NCBI GenBank assembly: GCA_017554485.1
Contig: JAFZIG010000134.1
Span: forward strand, 1 to 61,764
DNA from: Acidaminococcaceae bacterium
GTDB lineage: Bacteria > Bacillota > Negativicutes > Acidaminococcales > Acidaminococcaceae
Reading direction: 5' to 3'
DNA: 61,764 nt
Within the stretch, counting starts at the first letter, position 1; each line of letters begins with the position of its first letter. A program made the position numbers and the translations under genes. The notes beneath the pieces were generated by a model, which was not told the origin of the DNA, ran no database searches, and saw only the letters and a list, made by a program, of their open reading frames with translations. Positions 7,861-16,886 of this stretch are shown here, piece by piece.

Positions 7861-9137
7861 AAACAAGTGAGACAAAAGTTGGCGCGCTGACGCTGGGCGG
7901 GGCAGTGATCCTGGCGGGCATGATCAGCTTTTTAGGAGCTTTTAAACTGTTTGATGGCGGATATGACCTGCATGTGGCCTATCCCTCGGTGAATGGCCTC
8001 CAGGTTGGCAGTGCGGTGCGGTATGCAGGCGTTCCTATCGGTTCAGTCAAAGCTGCCAAGGTGGAGCCGGATCAGGTCGTGATCACCATGCATGTCAACA
8101 AAGATGTGAAGATACCTCAGGAAGCAGAATTCTCCATCGGTTCGGACGGCGTGATGGGGGAAAAATTCGTAGATGTGAGGCCGCCTAAAAAATACAGCGG
8201 TGTCTATGTGAAGCCCGGCAGCAGCCTGACAGGCCAGCCCGGCGGGGATATCAATGACTTTATGGCCAATTCCGGTAAGGTGCTGGAAAAAGTTGAAGGC
8301 ATTGCCGACGCCCTGAATAACGTATTTGGCGACAAAGAAGTCCAGAAATCCATGCGGGACGGGTTTATCAATGCCCGGGAAATCAGTAATAATCTTAATC
8401 AATTTACTAAAGTGATGGCTGAGTCTGCTAAAGAAAACCAGGCAGAAATCAAGAACATGATTGCCCAGTTCAACCAGATGAGCGTACGGATGAACAAAGC
8501 CATGGGACACTTGGAAAGCCTGATGGAAGGCGCGGACGCCAACGGACAGACTGGGAAAAATGTGGCTGTAATGGCTCAAAACCTGGCTGTTACCAGTAAA
8601 AATCTGGAAGATATTTCCAATACTCTGGCGGAGGTTGCCAGAGACCCCCAGACAAAAGAAGATTTACAGGCGACTATCCATAATGCCCGGGGCGTGACGG
8701 AACGAGCCAACAAGATCCTGGGCATGGGCGACGGGATGAAAGTCAAGACACATGTGGATGTATTCCATACTGTGGAAGGCGATAAATGGCGCAGCAACTT
8801 TGGGATGCAGTTTAACAAAACGAAAAAGGGAACGTACGGTTATCTGGGCGCTTCCAGTATCGGGGACGATACCAAGCTGGACCTGTATTTCGGCAAACGC
8901 TTCCGCAATCTTGACATCAGCACCGGCGCCATGCAGGGTAAATTCGGTGTAGGACTGGGGTATGATATTAACAGCAGGTTCCGTATCTATTCTCAATTGT
9001 ATGACTTCAGTGACAGCAAGCTGCGGTTAGGTGGGGAATATATGATTAAAGACAAGTTTTTCCTGGTAGGCGAAAGCCTGGACCTGCTCCACGGCAGCAG
9101 ACGGGATGTGTACGTGGGCTTGAGGGCTTATTTCTGA
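7857..9137 (+). CDS. mlaD: MCE-domain protein MlaD fused to a C-terminal beta-barrel
   Basis: One N-terminal membrane helix (about residues 10-32) is followed by a single MCE domain (about 38-115) with the PSVNGLQVGSAVRYAGV pattern. A long helical region follows (about 140-290). The last 130 residues alternate polar and hydrophobic or aromatic positions and end in Phe (GLRAYF), like outer-membrane beta-strands. E. coli MlaD has about 180 residues; this one has 426. I recall a similar architecture reported for Veillonella parvula MlaD as a bridge spanning the envelope. If so, this protein replaces the separate MlaC shuttle and MlaA, neither of which is present here. Confidence 0.92.
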   Translation: MKTSETKVGALTLGGAVILAGMISFLGAFKLFDGGYDLHVAYPSVNGLQVGSAVRYAGVPIGSVKAAKVEPDQVVITMHVNKDVKIPQEAEFSIGSDGVMGEKFVDVRPPKKYSGVYVKPGSSLTGQPGGDINDFMANSGKVLEKVEGIADALNNVFGDKEVQKSMRDGFINAREISNNLNQFTKVMAESAKENQAEIKNMIAQFNQMSVRMNKAMGHLESLMEGADANGQTGKNVAVMAQNLAVTSKNLEDISNTLAEVARDPQTKEDLQATIHNARGVTERANKILGMGDGMKVKTHVDVFHTVEGDKWRSNFGMQFNKTKKGTYGYLGASSIGDDTKLDLYFGKRFRNLDISTGAMQGKFGVGLGYDINSRFRIYSQLYDFSDSKLRLGGEYMIKDKFFLVGESLDLLHGSRRDVYVGLRAYF

Positions 9138-9226
9138 TAATTAGTTGAGATTATATAAGGAACGTGATGTTTTCATGAATGGATGTTCTGAATTGAACGG
9201 TTAGTAATGGCGCTGTTGCTATAAAG

Positions 9227-9256
9227 TTGACTTTTGTGTCAAAAACCATATATAAT
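9227..9256 (+). promoter_or_regulatory. Promoter of the TolC-like gene
   Basis: TTGACT (9227-9232), 18-base spacer, TATAAT (9251-9256). A 6-bp hairpin (GCTGGC 9263-9268 with GCCAGC 9275-9280) would open the short leader, just before GGAGG (9286-9290). Confidence 0.6.
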
Positions 9257-9297
9257 TATTTGGCTGGCTTATTTGCCAGCAAATTGGAGGTATGGAC

Positions 9298-10749
9298 ATG
9301 GAAATGAAAAAAACTGCACGTACAGCCTTGTTAAGTGCGTTATTTACCGCATTGCTGGTGCCTGCTGCTTTTGCGCAGGAAACGTTGCCTATTGATTTGC
9401 AAACGGCTATAGATAAGGCTTTTGCTACTCATGCGGATATAAAAAAAGCGGAATACAGCCTGGATGCGGCACGGGCGGATTATAACGCCGCCAGGGAAAG
9501 TTTCGGGCCGCAGATTTCCCTGACTCACAATACAAGCCGTGGCGGATATTGGGATGATGGCCAGACGATAAACAATAATTACAATAACTCAGTGGGGTTG
9601 TCAGTCCCGGTTTTTAATGCTTCATTAAATGCAGCGGAGAAACAGGCAAAAGCACGATACCAGAGCAGCGTATTAGGAGAAGAACAGGCGTTCATTACGC
9701 TGAAACATGAAGTTTCCAATGCCTATTACACCCTGCTGGCGGCCATAGACGCCCAACAGGTATGCGAACAGTCCGTAACGGCCCTGGAAGACCACCTGAA
9801 AAATGTACAGGCCCAGTATGATGTGGGAGTAGTGGCCAAGGTTGACCTGCTCCGCAGTGAAGTAGAACTGACCTCGGCCCAGCAGGACCTGATTAAAGCG
9901 GATAACCGCCATAGTATTGCAGAAGCCAGGCTGAATAATTTAATGGGGATCAATCAGGATACCAAGCTGGCCCCGGTAGAAGAATTGAAGTATACGGTTT
10001 ATGGAGAAACACTTCCACACTGTATTGACTATGCTATGCTCCATAGTTTGGAACTGCAGAGAAGCCGCCTGCAGGTAAAAGCGGCAGAAGCAGCCCTTAA
10101 TAGTGCTAAAGCAAACTGGATTCCGTCAGTGGCAGGTACTGTTTCCAATGGGTGGAATAATGGACATTGGCCGGGAGACGATAATTCAAATTGGAGTGCG
10201 GGCTTCAGGTTTACTATGAATAATATATTTGACAGCGGTGTTACGAAATCCAAGGTTGCATCTGCCAAAGCAGCTTTGATGAGTGCCAAGGAGTCTTACC
10301 GGCAGGATACGGATGCCCTGGAACTGGAAGTACGGAACTGCTATAATACCCTGCGAGAAGCAGAAAAACGAATCTCTACTACCCAGGTCGCCGTGGCCAA
10401 GGCAGAGGAAGATTACCATATCGCCCAGGTCCGTTACGAGGCCGGCGTCGGCACCAATACAGATGTACTGGATGCCCAGGTGGCGCTTCACCAGGCACGC
10501 AACAATTATAATACTGCCTTGTATGATTATAACCTTGCCATAGTTGCCTTGGATTCTGCTATGGGTATTGAAGCTCGGCCTGCCGATTATAAGTATCTGA
10601 CCTACGGTGAACGGTATAAAGCGACCAAGGCAGCATATGATGCAGCGGTAGAAACTACTGATTCCGACAAGGCGTTGAAAGAAACGGTAAAAACGCTGGA
10701 ACAGGCCCGGAAGGAACGCCGGAAGGCGGCATCGGCAGCTAAGAAATAA
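9298..10749 (+). CDS. tolC: TolC-family outer-membrane efflux protein
   Basis: Trimeric outer-membrane channel of efflux or type I secretion systems. A signal peptide (about residues 1-28, ending AFAQE) is followed by two OEP repeats (about 40-225 and 240-425) with long heptad-rich helices and the repeated GVG/GVV turn motifs (YDVGVVAKVDLL and YEAGVGTNTDVL). The ATG at 9298 is seven bases from GGAGG, while the ATG at 9292 is only one base away, so I chose 9298. It has its own promoter and a strong terminator. Its place between mlaD and tamB points to a general envelope role. Confidence 0.9.
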   Translation: MEMKKTARTALLSALFTALLVPAAFAQETLPIDLQTAIDKAFATHADIKKAEYSLDAARADYNAARESFGPQISLTHNTSRGGYWDDGQTINNNYNNSVGLSVPVFNASLNAAEKQAKARYQSSVLGEEQAFITLKHEVSNAYYTLLAAIDAQQVCEQSVTALEDHLKNVQAQYDVGVVAKVDLLRSEVELTSAQQDLIKADNRHSIAEARLNNLMGINQDTKLAPVEELKYTVYGETLPHCIDYAMLHSLELQRSRLQVKAAEAALNSAKANWIPSVAGTVSNGWNNGHWPGDDNSNWSAGFRFTMNNIFDSGVTKSKVASAKAALMSAKESYRQDTDALELEVRNCYNTLREAEKRISTTQVAVAKAEEDYHIAQVRYEAGVGTNTDVLDAQVALHQARNNYNTALYDYNLAIVALDSAMGIEARPADYKYLTYGERYKATKAAYDAAVETTDSDKALKETVKTLEQARKERRKAASAAKK

Positions 10750-10822
10750 AACCGAAAATATAGTTTAGCTGGTTTTGTAGTAGAAGTAGTTTTATATGGT
10801 TATTATATGATTAACTTGACTG

Positions 10823-10869
10823 TCAGCCGGAACATCGTTTCCCGATGATGATCCGGCTGATTGTTTTTT
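10823..10869 (+). terminator. Rho-independent terminator after the TolC-like gene
   Basis: TCAGCCGGA (10823-10831) pairs with TCCGGCTGA (10852-10860). An inner stem CATCG/CGATG sits inside, and TTGTTTTTT follows. Confidence 0.8.
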
Positions 10870-10956
10870 ATGGGCGTAGATTTTTACAGGCTGTTGGTTT
10901 TAACAATAAAATTCACAGATGTGATACAAAAAACAGCTGTATTTCTGCGGCTTTTT

Positions 10957-10965
10957 TGCTATAAT
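10957..10965 (+). promoter_or_regulatory. Extended -10 promoter candidate for tamB
   Basis: TGCTATAAT is a full extended -10 (TGN plus TATAAT) about 130 bases before tamB. There is no convincing -35. The 345-base gap between the TolC-like gene and tamB holds only this, the terminator and an AT-rich leader. Confidence 0.5.
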
Positions 10966-11094
10966 AATATTATTAATATGGGATATTAGTGTTATTTGTA
11001 ATATTATAGCGGATTAATAACCCGGAATACGGACAAGTATTTATATTAATGTTATCGTGGAAATCAGAAACCTGATGGGGGCTCGAATTATAAA

Positions 11095-14000
11095 ATGAAT
11101 TGGCTGGTAAAGTGGCTTACAGGTATCGTAGTGGTCTTTTGCGTCCTGTTTTTTGCTGTTACACAGCTGGTACTGCCGGATATGATGAAGCAGGCAGCCC
11201 CTTATGCGGAAAAACTGGCGGCCGATTACGTCAACGGTACGGTACAGATCGGTTCCGTAACCTGGTCCGGGAGTAACAGGCTTCTGGTACAGGATATTGT
11301 TGTTAAGGACCAAAAGCAGCAGGACGTCGCAATAGTGCCCAAGGCTAACATATCCGTTAATCCGTTTAAGGCGCTTTCCGGACTGGAAAAGGCTGTTTCT
11401 GTAATTGACCTGGAAAAACCGACAGTTTACATAAAGCAGGATAAAGACGAGAGATGGAATTATGAGAGCCTTTTGAAGCCATCCCAATCCGAAACCACTC
11501 CATTCTATGGGAAAATCAATGTACAGCAGGGAACTGCGGTGGTACAGCTTCCGGAAGGTACGTGGCAATATCAGATTGAAGGATTTGTGGACGGAAGTTA
11601 CAATCCGGCTTTTGACCTGAACTTTAAGGTAGATGCGCCCGGTATGGCAACGGCGAAAGTATTGGGCAGTATGGACAATAAAGGTGTGGGAAAGGTCGTG
11701 ATGAAATCAGACCGGGTGGATCTGGCGCCATACCATGCGCTTGCGCTCCGGTATGGACAGGTTAAAGAGGCCGCCGGTCAGGTTACGGATATTGACGGCG
11801 AATGGAGCAATGACGGCAAGAATACAGTATTAAGAGGAAAATGCGGCCTGCGGGATGTCAGGGGCCGTTATCAGATGAAGGAACAGGAAGTGTCGTTCCG
11901 AATTACCGGGGATGTTTCTTCGACGGATCATGTCATCACTGTAGATAAACTGCAGGTCAGCATCAATGAACAGGCTGCGATACTTTCCGGCGTGCTGGAT
12001 ATCCATGATCCGGATAATCCGGAAGGCCATCTTTCCCTGCAGTCTGACAAAGTAACATATGATGGCGAAACCTTTACGAATATAACGGCAGAAGCGGTAT
12101 TAGCGGGGAACAAGGCAGCTGTGAATTATTTATCTGCCGCGTACCGGGGCGGCCGGATCAGCGGTCAGGGTGTATATGAACTGGCATCCGGCAAACTGAC
12201 AGGAGCGGCTGATATCCGGAAAGTGACCCTGGATGGTGAAAAGGTCAACGGAGAGAGGTTTCTGCTGAATGCGGTGTTGGCCGGCAGCGGGACCTATGAC
12301 AGGGAAGAAGGAAGATTAAATGTAAACGTGGCCGCTGACACGATGAACCTGCAATGGCGGGACACCGTACTTAACGTCATGGATTTTGACGCTGATTTAA
12401 CCAATGACGGCGCAGAAATCCGCACATTTTCCGCGCTGACAGGAACCGGCGCGCTGCAGGCTGCAGGCAGAGTGTCTTTTGACGGCGGTTTTGACCTTGC
12501 CGGGCGGATGGCAAATATGCCATTGGCTCCTGTTCTGGCTGTGGCCGGGCAGGAAGGCAGCGGGTTTGTTTCTGCTTCTTCGTATCATGTATACGGCGGG
12601 GGAGGGCATTACAATTTTGAAGGACCGGTACAGTTGCAAGACGTCGCTTACAGGGACATGTTCCTGCAGGACGGTCAGGGCCTTGTTACGGTTCGTGACA
12701 ATGTTGCGGAATTAAAAGATTTCCAGCTTACTATGGATCGGGGAAGCCACACGGCAAACGGAACTGTCGATCTGCAGGGCGAAGAACCGCGGTTTGATCT
12801 GGCCTTGGAAACCGAAAAAGTCCGTATCGAGCCGTTGCTGGCAGTGGCGAAACTGCAGGATACAGTTACGGCTACAGGAAATCTGACAAACCGTATGCGT
12901 ATAACGGGTACATTATCTGACCTCGAAGTACAGGGTGAAGCGGATATGTCCGACGGCAGCGTGGAAGGTTATCTGGTGGATTCGGTGACCGGCAGGTATT
13001 TTTACCACGGGGGCACCTTGCGGCTGGATAATGTTGTAGTCAAAGCATTATCCGCTACCTTAAAACTGCACGGTGTTATGGACTCCGACCGGCATCTTGA
13101 TTTTCAGGCTGATGCAGCTGATGTGGATTTGAGCCGCTTGCCAATCCGTGAAGAGAGTATTGTCCTGGCAGGTTATGCATCCGCCCAGGGACACCTGTCC
13201 GGGACAATGGAAACCCCGCTGTTTGCCGGGAATGTCACCAGTGAAGAGTTTTTTGTTAATAAAGTGTCGGTGAAAAACCTGCAAGGCGTTCTGGTCAGTA
13301 ACGGAAAAGATATCAATTCGTTAAAAGGGACCTGTGAACAGACCAATACGGATGGGCTGACTTCTGCCTATATGATTGACCTGACTTTAAATATTCCCCA
13401 GCGGGATCTCCGGGGAAAAATGGGGATCATGTACGGGGATCTGCAAAATATCCTGAAAATGGCAAAAGTTGATTTTCCCATTAAGGGATTGGCGGCAGGT
13501 ACGCTGGAGTTTAACGGCCCCAATGCGGATACAGTGGCAGATTTTTGGGGATATAACCTGGATATTAACGGTGTAAAATACGACCAGATGGCGCTGAAAG
13601 CGCGGTTTAGAAAAGGTATTCTTACTGTTGACAGTATTAAGCTGCAGGAAGACAGGGATTTTTACCGGGAGGGCACAATAGCGCTTCGCGGTACGGTTGA
13701 TTTTCGCAGGAAAACGATGGATATGCGGGCCCGTGCGGTTGACGCGAACCCCGCCATCCTGACTGCTTTTATGCAGCGTCCGGTAACTCTGACCGGTTCG
13801 CTGAATATGACAGCGCGCCTGGAAGGGCCGTGGGACAAACTGAAGGGAAACGGTTCCGCGCAGTTGGTGCAGGGCAGTCTGGAAGAAGTGGCTTTTGATC
13901 GGGCTGCGGTTGAGTTTAAACTGGATAATAATGTAATTACGCTGGATCAATTCTCAGCCGAACAGGACATGTATAAACTGACGGCTGTCGGTGGGATTCC

Positions 14001-15414
14001 GGTAGATGTGTTCCGCGAAAAGGGAGCAAGGAAAAATCCGGATGCCCAGATGGATATCCAGGTTGATTTTAATCAGGCCAGCCTGGCTGTATTCGGAACA
14101 CATCCCAGAATAGACTGGGGCGTGGGCAGTACCAAAGGCCTGGTGAAGATAACGGGTACCTTGGAAGATCCGCGAATGTATGGAAATATCAAAGTGGAAG
14201 AGGGATGTCTGAAACTGAAAGATGTCCACACATTGTTAGATAAGGTTGCTATGAACGTTGTCTTCAATGGCAGCCGCATTATTGTTGAAACACTTGCGGC
14301 AGAATTGGGTAAAGGCACGTTGGAAGCTCACGGAAGCTATGATTTTAGGGCTCCGGACGAACAATCATACCTGTTTAACGCTGTTGCGAAAAACGCGGAG
14401 GTAGAATCGGCGATATTTAAAGGCCGTATTAACGGATCTTTTGCTGTGTCTCCGGAATATTATCGGATTCCGAAGCAACTATTACAAAACCAGACTTCTG
14501 AATCCGGAAACGCAGAGAAAAACACTGTATCGGTACCTGGCATGGAAGAAGGCTGGCGTCCAAAAATCGCTGCGGATATATTGTTGGATGACCTACTGAT
14601 AAATATGCCGACGATTCCATCCCTGGGGGAAGGAAACAGCAATCTGGGGATGGATGTATCCGTTAAACTGGGTTCCAAAGTACACCTGTATAATAAATAC
14701 TTATATGACTTGTGGCTGAAGGGCATGATACATGCTACCGGCAGTACGGTCTTTCCAAGGATTGACGGCAGTATCGATGCGGAAAAAGGGACTGTAACCT
14801 ATCTCCGGACACGTTTTAAAGTCGATAAAGGTTCAGTCAGGTGGCCCCAGCCGGGATCGTTCCTGCCTCATGTAAAACTGAACGCAAATACGAAGTTTAG
14901 CCGGTATCGGATAGCGCTTCAGATAGATGGTTCTTTGCGTAAAGATAATCTGGATATGAAACTGCAGTCGAATCCATACCTGTCACAGAACGCCATTGTC
15001 CGGATGCTGACGTTGCAGCGTACTTCTGCCGGCAGTGACGATATAACGAATGAAGATATGCAAAACCTGCTGATTGCCGGGTTGGAGACGGGTCTGCTGG
15101 GGGATGTGGAACAGTCCATCAGGAAGGCTTTGGGAATTGATGAATTTCGAATTTATGTCGGTAAGGTTGAGAACGGTGTTGATTTTGATAACCGGATCAT
15201 CCGGGAGCTGACAGAGGAAGAAAAAGAACAGTATAATTTCCTGATTGCCAAGAATTTGACGGATCGTTGGAAGATAGGCTATACAAGCAGCTTTGATGGA
15301 AGATATAATAATATCTATACGCAATATCAGCTTACGGAACACATGAATATCACGCTTTCCCAGAACGAAGACCATGACAGGCGATACAGCGTGGAATACC
15401 GCATAACATTCTGA
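11095..15414 (+). CDS. tamB: TamB / translocation and assembly module protein (DUF490)
   Basis: A very large periplasm-spanning protein (1439 residues) with one N-terminal membrane anchor (about residues 5-27). A long stretch of repeating beta-strands follows, as in the bridge-like AsmA/TamB lipid-transport group. The C-terminal 350 residues have the TamB/DUF490 features: a segment around VDKGSVRWPQPGSFLPH, then NPYLSQNAIVRML and a terminal strand run ending EYRITF. Members are thought to carry phospholipids to the outer membrane or help barrel assembly with BamA-type partners. The sigma-factor gene starts 16 bases after the stop, so the two are probably cotranscribed. Confidence 0.93.
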   Translation: MNWLVKWLTGIVVVFCVLFFAVTQLVLPDMMKQAAPYAEKLAADYVNGTVQIGSVTWSGSNRLLVQDIVVKDQKQQDVAIVPKANISVNPFKALSGLEKAVSVIDLEKPTVYIKQDKDERWNYESLLKPSQSETTPFYGKINVQQGTAVVQLPEGTWQYQIEGFVDGSYNPAFDLNFKVDAPGMATAKVLGSMDNKGVGKVVMKSDRVDLAPYHALALRYGQVKEAAGQVTDIDGEWSNDGKNTVLRGKCGLRDVRGRYQMKEQEVSFRITGDVSSTDHVITVDKLQVSINEQAAILSGVLDIHDPDNPEGHLSLQSDKVTYDGETFTNITAEAVLAGNKAAVNYLSAAYRGGRISGQGVYELASGKLTGAADIRKVTLDGEKVNGERFLLNAVLAGSGTYDREEGRLNVNVAADTMNLQWRDTVLNVMDFDADLTNDGAEIRTFSALTGTGALQAAGRVSFDGGFDLAGRMANMPLAPVLAVAGQEGSGFVSASSYHVYGGGGHYNFEGPVQLQDVAYRDMFLQDGQGLVTVRDNVAELKDFQLTMDRGSHTANGTVDLQGEEPRFDLALETEKVRIEPLLAVAKLQDTVTATGNLTNRMRITGTLSDLEVQGEADMSDGSVEGYLVDSVTGRYFYHGGTLRLDNVVVKALSATLKLHGVMDSDRHLDFQADAADVDLSRLPIREESIVLAGYASAQGHLSGTMETPLFAGNVTSEEFFVNKVSVKNLQGVLVSNGKDINSLKGTCEQTNTDGLTSAYMIDLTLNIPQRDLRGKMGIMYGDLQNILKMAKVDFPIKGLAAGTLEFNGPNADTVADFWGYNLDINGVKYDQMALKARFRKGILTVDSIKLQEDRDFYREGTIALRGTVDFRRKTMDMRARAVDANPAILTAFMQRPVTLTGSLNMTARLEGPWDKLKGNGSAQLVQGSLEEVAFDRAAVEFKLDNNVITLDQFSAEQDMYKLTAVGGIPVDVFREKGARKNPDAQMDIQVDFNQASLAVFGTHPRIDWGVGSTKGLVKITGTLEDPRMYGNIKVEEGCLKLKDVHTLLDKVAMNVVFNGSRIIVETLAAELGKGTLEAHGSYDFRAPDEQSYLFNAVAKNAEVESAIFKGRINGSFAVSPEYYRIPKQLLQNQTSESGNAEKNTVSVPGMEEGWRPKIAADILLDDLLINMPTIPSLGEGNSNLGMDVSVKLGSKVHLYNKYLYDLWLKGMIHATGSTVFPRIDGSIDAEKGTVTYLRTRFKVDKGSVRWPQPGSFLPHVKLNANTKFSRYRIALQIDGSLRKDNLDMKLQSNPYLSQNAIVRMLTLQRTSAGSDDITNEDMQNLLIAGLETGLLGDVEQSIRKALGIDEFRIYVGKVENGVDFDNRIIRELTEEEKEQYNFLIAKNLTDRWKIGYTSSFDGRYNNIYTQYQLTEHMNITLSQNEDHDRRYSVEYRITF

Positions 15415-15430
15415 TCAGAGGTGGAACATC

Positions 15431-16063
15431 GTGTTACAGCAATATCTGGAAGAACTGAAAAAAATCAAACTTCTTTCCCCGGAAGAGGAAAAATCTCTGT
15501 GGAGCCAGGAAGCGGAAGGAAGCGAGGCGGCTCATCAGAAACTGATCAGTGCCTATCAGCCCCTGGTCTTTAAAACCGCCGCGCAGTTCCATATGCCGGA
15601 AGAAGTTACATTGGAACTGATCCAGGAAGGTACAGTCGGTCTTCTGGAGGCCTCGGAAAATTACGATTATACAAAGGGCGTGGCATTCAGCCTGTATGCG
15701 GTTCATCGTATCCGGGGGAGGATGTGTGATTTTTTGGACCGGGAGTTTTCCCGTTATGAACTGTCCTTGGACAGGGAAACTGCGGAGGGATTGAGTCTGG
15801 TGGATTTTTTGCCTGATTCTCAGCTGCTTCCGGAAGAGGTGGCAGAACGCCATGCGGTCTCAGACCGGGTATCCTGGGCGGTCAATCGTCTGCCGCAAAA
15901 GGAAAAGCAGGTTCTGCAGGGGATTTTTTTGGAGAACAAGACGCCTTCCGATCTGGCTGCTGATATTCATGTAACACCGCACCATATATACCGGCTGGAA
16001 AAACAGGGGGTACGCAGGATACGGGGTATGTTATCCCGTTTTATGCGGGAGTTTAAAAGATAA
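15431..16063 (+). CDS. Small sigma-70 family RNA polymerase sigma factor
   Basis: A 210-residue sigma factor. Region 2 spans about residues 35-110, with ELIQEGTVGLLEASENYDY and the promoter-recognition part RIRGRMCDFLDRE. Region 4 is the C-terminal helix-turn-helix at about 150-205 (LPQKEKQVLQGIF...). It lacks region 1.1 and most of region 3, which suits an alternative sigma of the SigF/FliA-like or sporulation-derived type. AGAGGTGG precedes a GTG start. Lying between tamB and bamA with no visible anti-sigma gene, it may control envelope genes; that is inference. Confidence 0.85.
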   Translation: MLQQYLEELKKIKLLSPEEEKSLWSQEAEGSEAAHQKLISAYQPLVFKTAAQFHMPEEVTLELIQEGTVGLLEASENYDYTKGVAFSLYAVHRIRGRMCDFLDREFSRYELSLDRETAEGLSLVDFLPDSQLLPEEVAERHAVSDRVSWAVNRLPQKEKQVLQGIFLENKTPSDLAADIHVTPHHIYRLEKQGVRRIRGMLSRFMREFKR

Positions 16064-16187
16064 AAGAGCAGTACGGTCATTTTCGTACAATAACTAAAGA
16101 AAAGAAGCAGTATTGCTTTGTAAAACCGGGAGAAAGACAAATAATCTATTAAAATTAGCGTTTTTTGAGTTTTTTATGCAAGTTAAT

Positions 16188-16216
16188 TTGCCAAGTTTAT
16201 TCAGATTATATATAAT
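16188..16216 (+). promoter_or_regulatory. Promoter upstream of the single-pass membrane protein gene
   Basis: TTGCCA (16188-16193), 17-base spacer, TATAAT (16211-16216). These hexamers match those at 4385-4413. Transcription would begin about 20 bases before the ATG, leaving just enough leader for the GGAGGTG ribosome-binding site. Confidence 0.65.
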
Positions 16217-16242
16217 CATATGTGAGTTTGGAGGTGTAACCT

Positions 16243-16785
16243 ATGACTCAGAGCAGGTCTGTCTGCAGCCGTATCCGGAATGCCCGTGCCAGCCTGGATA
16301 GTGCGGAACGCAACTTTCGCAGCAATCAGGAGGTTCGCGGTGAACTGGACCTGATGCTGGCGGAGGCAGAACTGGATAATTTACGGCAAAAGCGTTCGCG
16401 TTTTTCCTGGACGCGCCATATGTTGGCGGCCTGTTTTGCTGTTCTGCTGCTGGCTTCGGGCTGTCTGGGCTGGTGGTGGGCTTCTGCGTCTGGCGGGAAC
16501 ACGATAAATGCGGCCGGGTTAGAGGGAATGCCAACTGTTGCGGAGCAGAAAGATACAGTAACAGTTACGCATAAACAGGCTGCTGTTTCGAGCCAGAATA
16601 GCACATATCCTGTTTCAGTAGCTGAAAAGAAACCTGTTGAAAAAGAAAAATCTGCTGCTGTAAAGCCTGTTGAGGCAGCAGGGATGCAAAAGATTGAAAA
16701 TAAAAGCGGAGGCGTCCGTCTTTCCGCTGTTGAGATGCGTAAGCTGATCCGTTCCGGCAAGCAGGAACTGGAAAATATGCGCTGA
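16243..16785 (+). CDS. Uncharacterised single-pass membrane protein upstream of bamA
   Basis: I do not recognise the family. Residues 1-55 are charged and helical and probably cytoplasmic. One membrane segment follows (about 57-78). The rest is a Lys/Glu/Pro/Val-rich low-complexity stretch (about 95-150), and the C-terminus is short and helical (about 155-180, VRLSAVEMRKLIRSGKQEL). The topology suggests an inner-membrane anchor with a periplasmic spacer. Its own consensus promoter and its place just before bamA point to an envelope role in these bacteria. Confidence 0.75.
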   Translation: MTQSRSVCSRIRNARASLDSAERNFRSNQEVRGELDLMLAEAELDNLRQKRSRFSWTRHMLAACFAVLLLASGCLGWWWASASGGNTINAAGLEGMPTVAEQKDTVTVTHKQAAVSSQNSTYPVSVAEKKPVEKEKSAAVKPVEAAGMQKIENKSGGVRLSAVEMRKLIRSGKQELENMR

Positions 16786-16886
16786 GCTTTGTTTTGTTTT
16801 TTAAAATCACCGTCAGGTGTTTAGATATAAGGGATTTTTACTGAAAAATTTTCTATTTCCAACAAACAGGGAGGTTTACTGGTATT

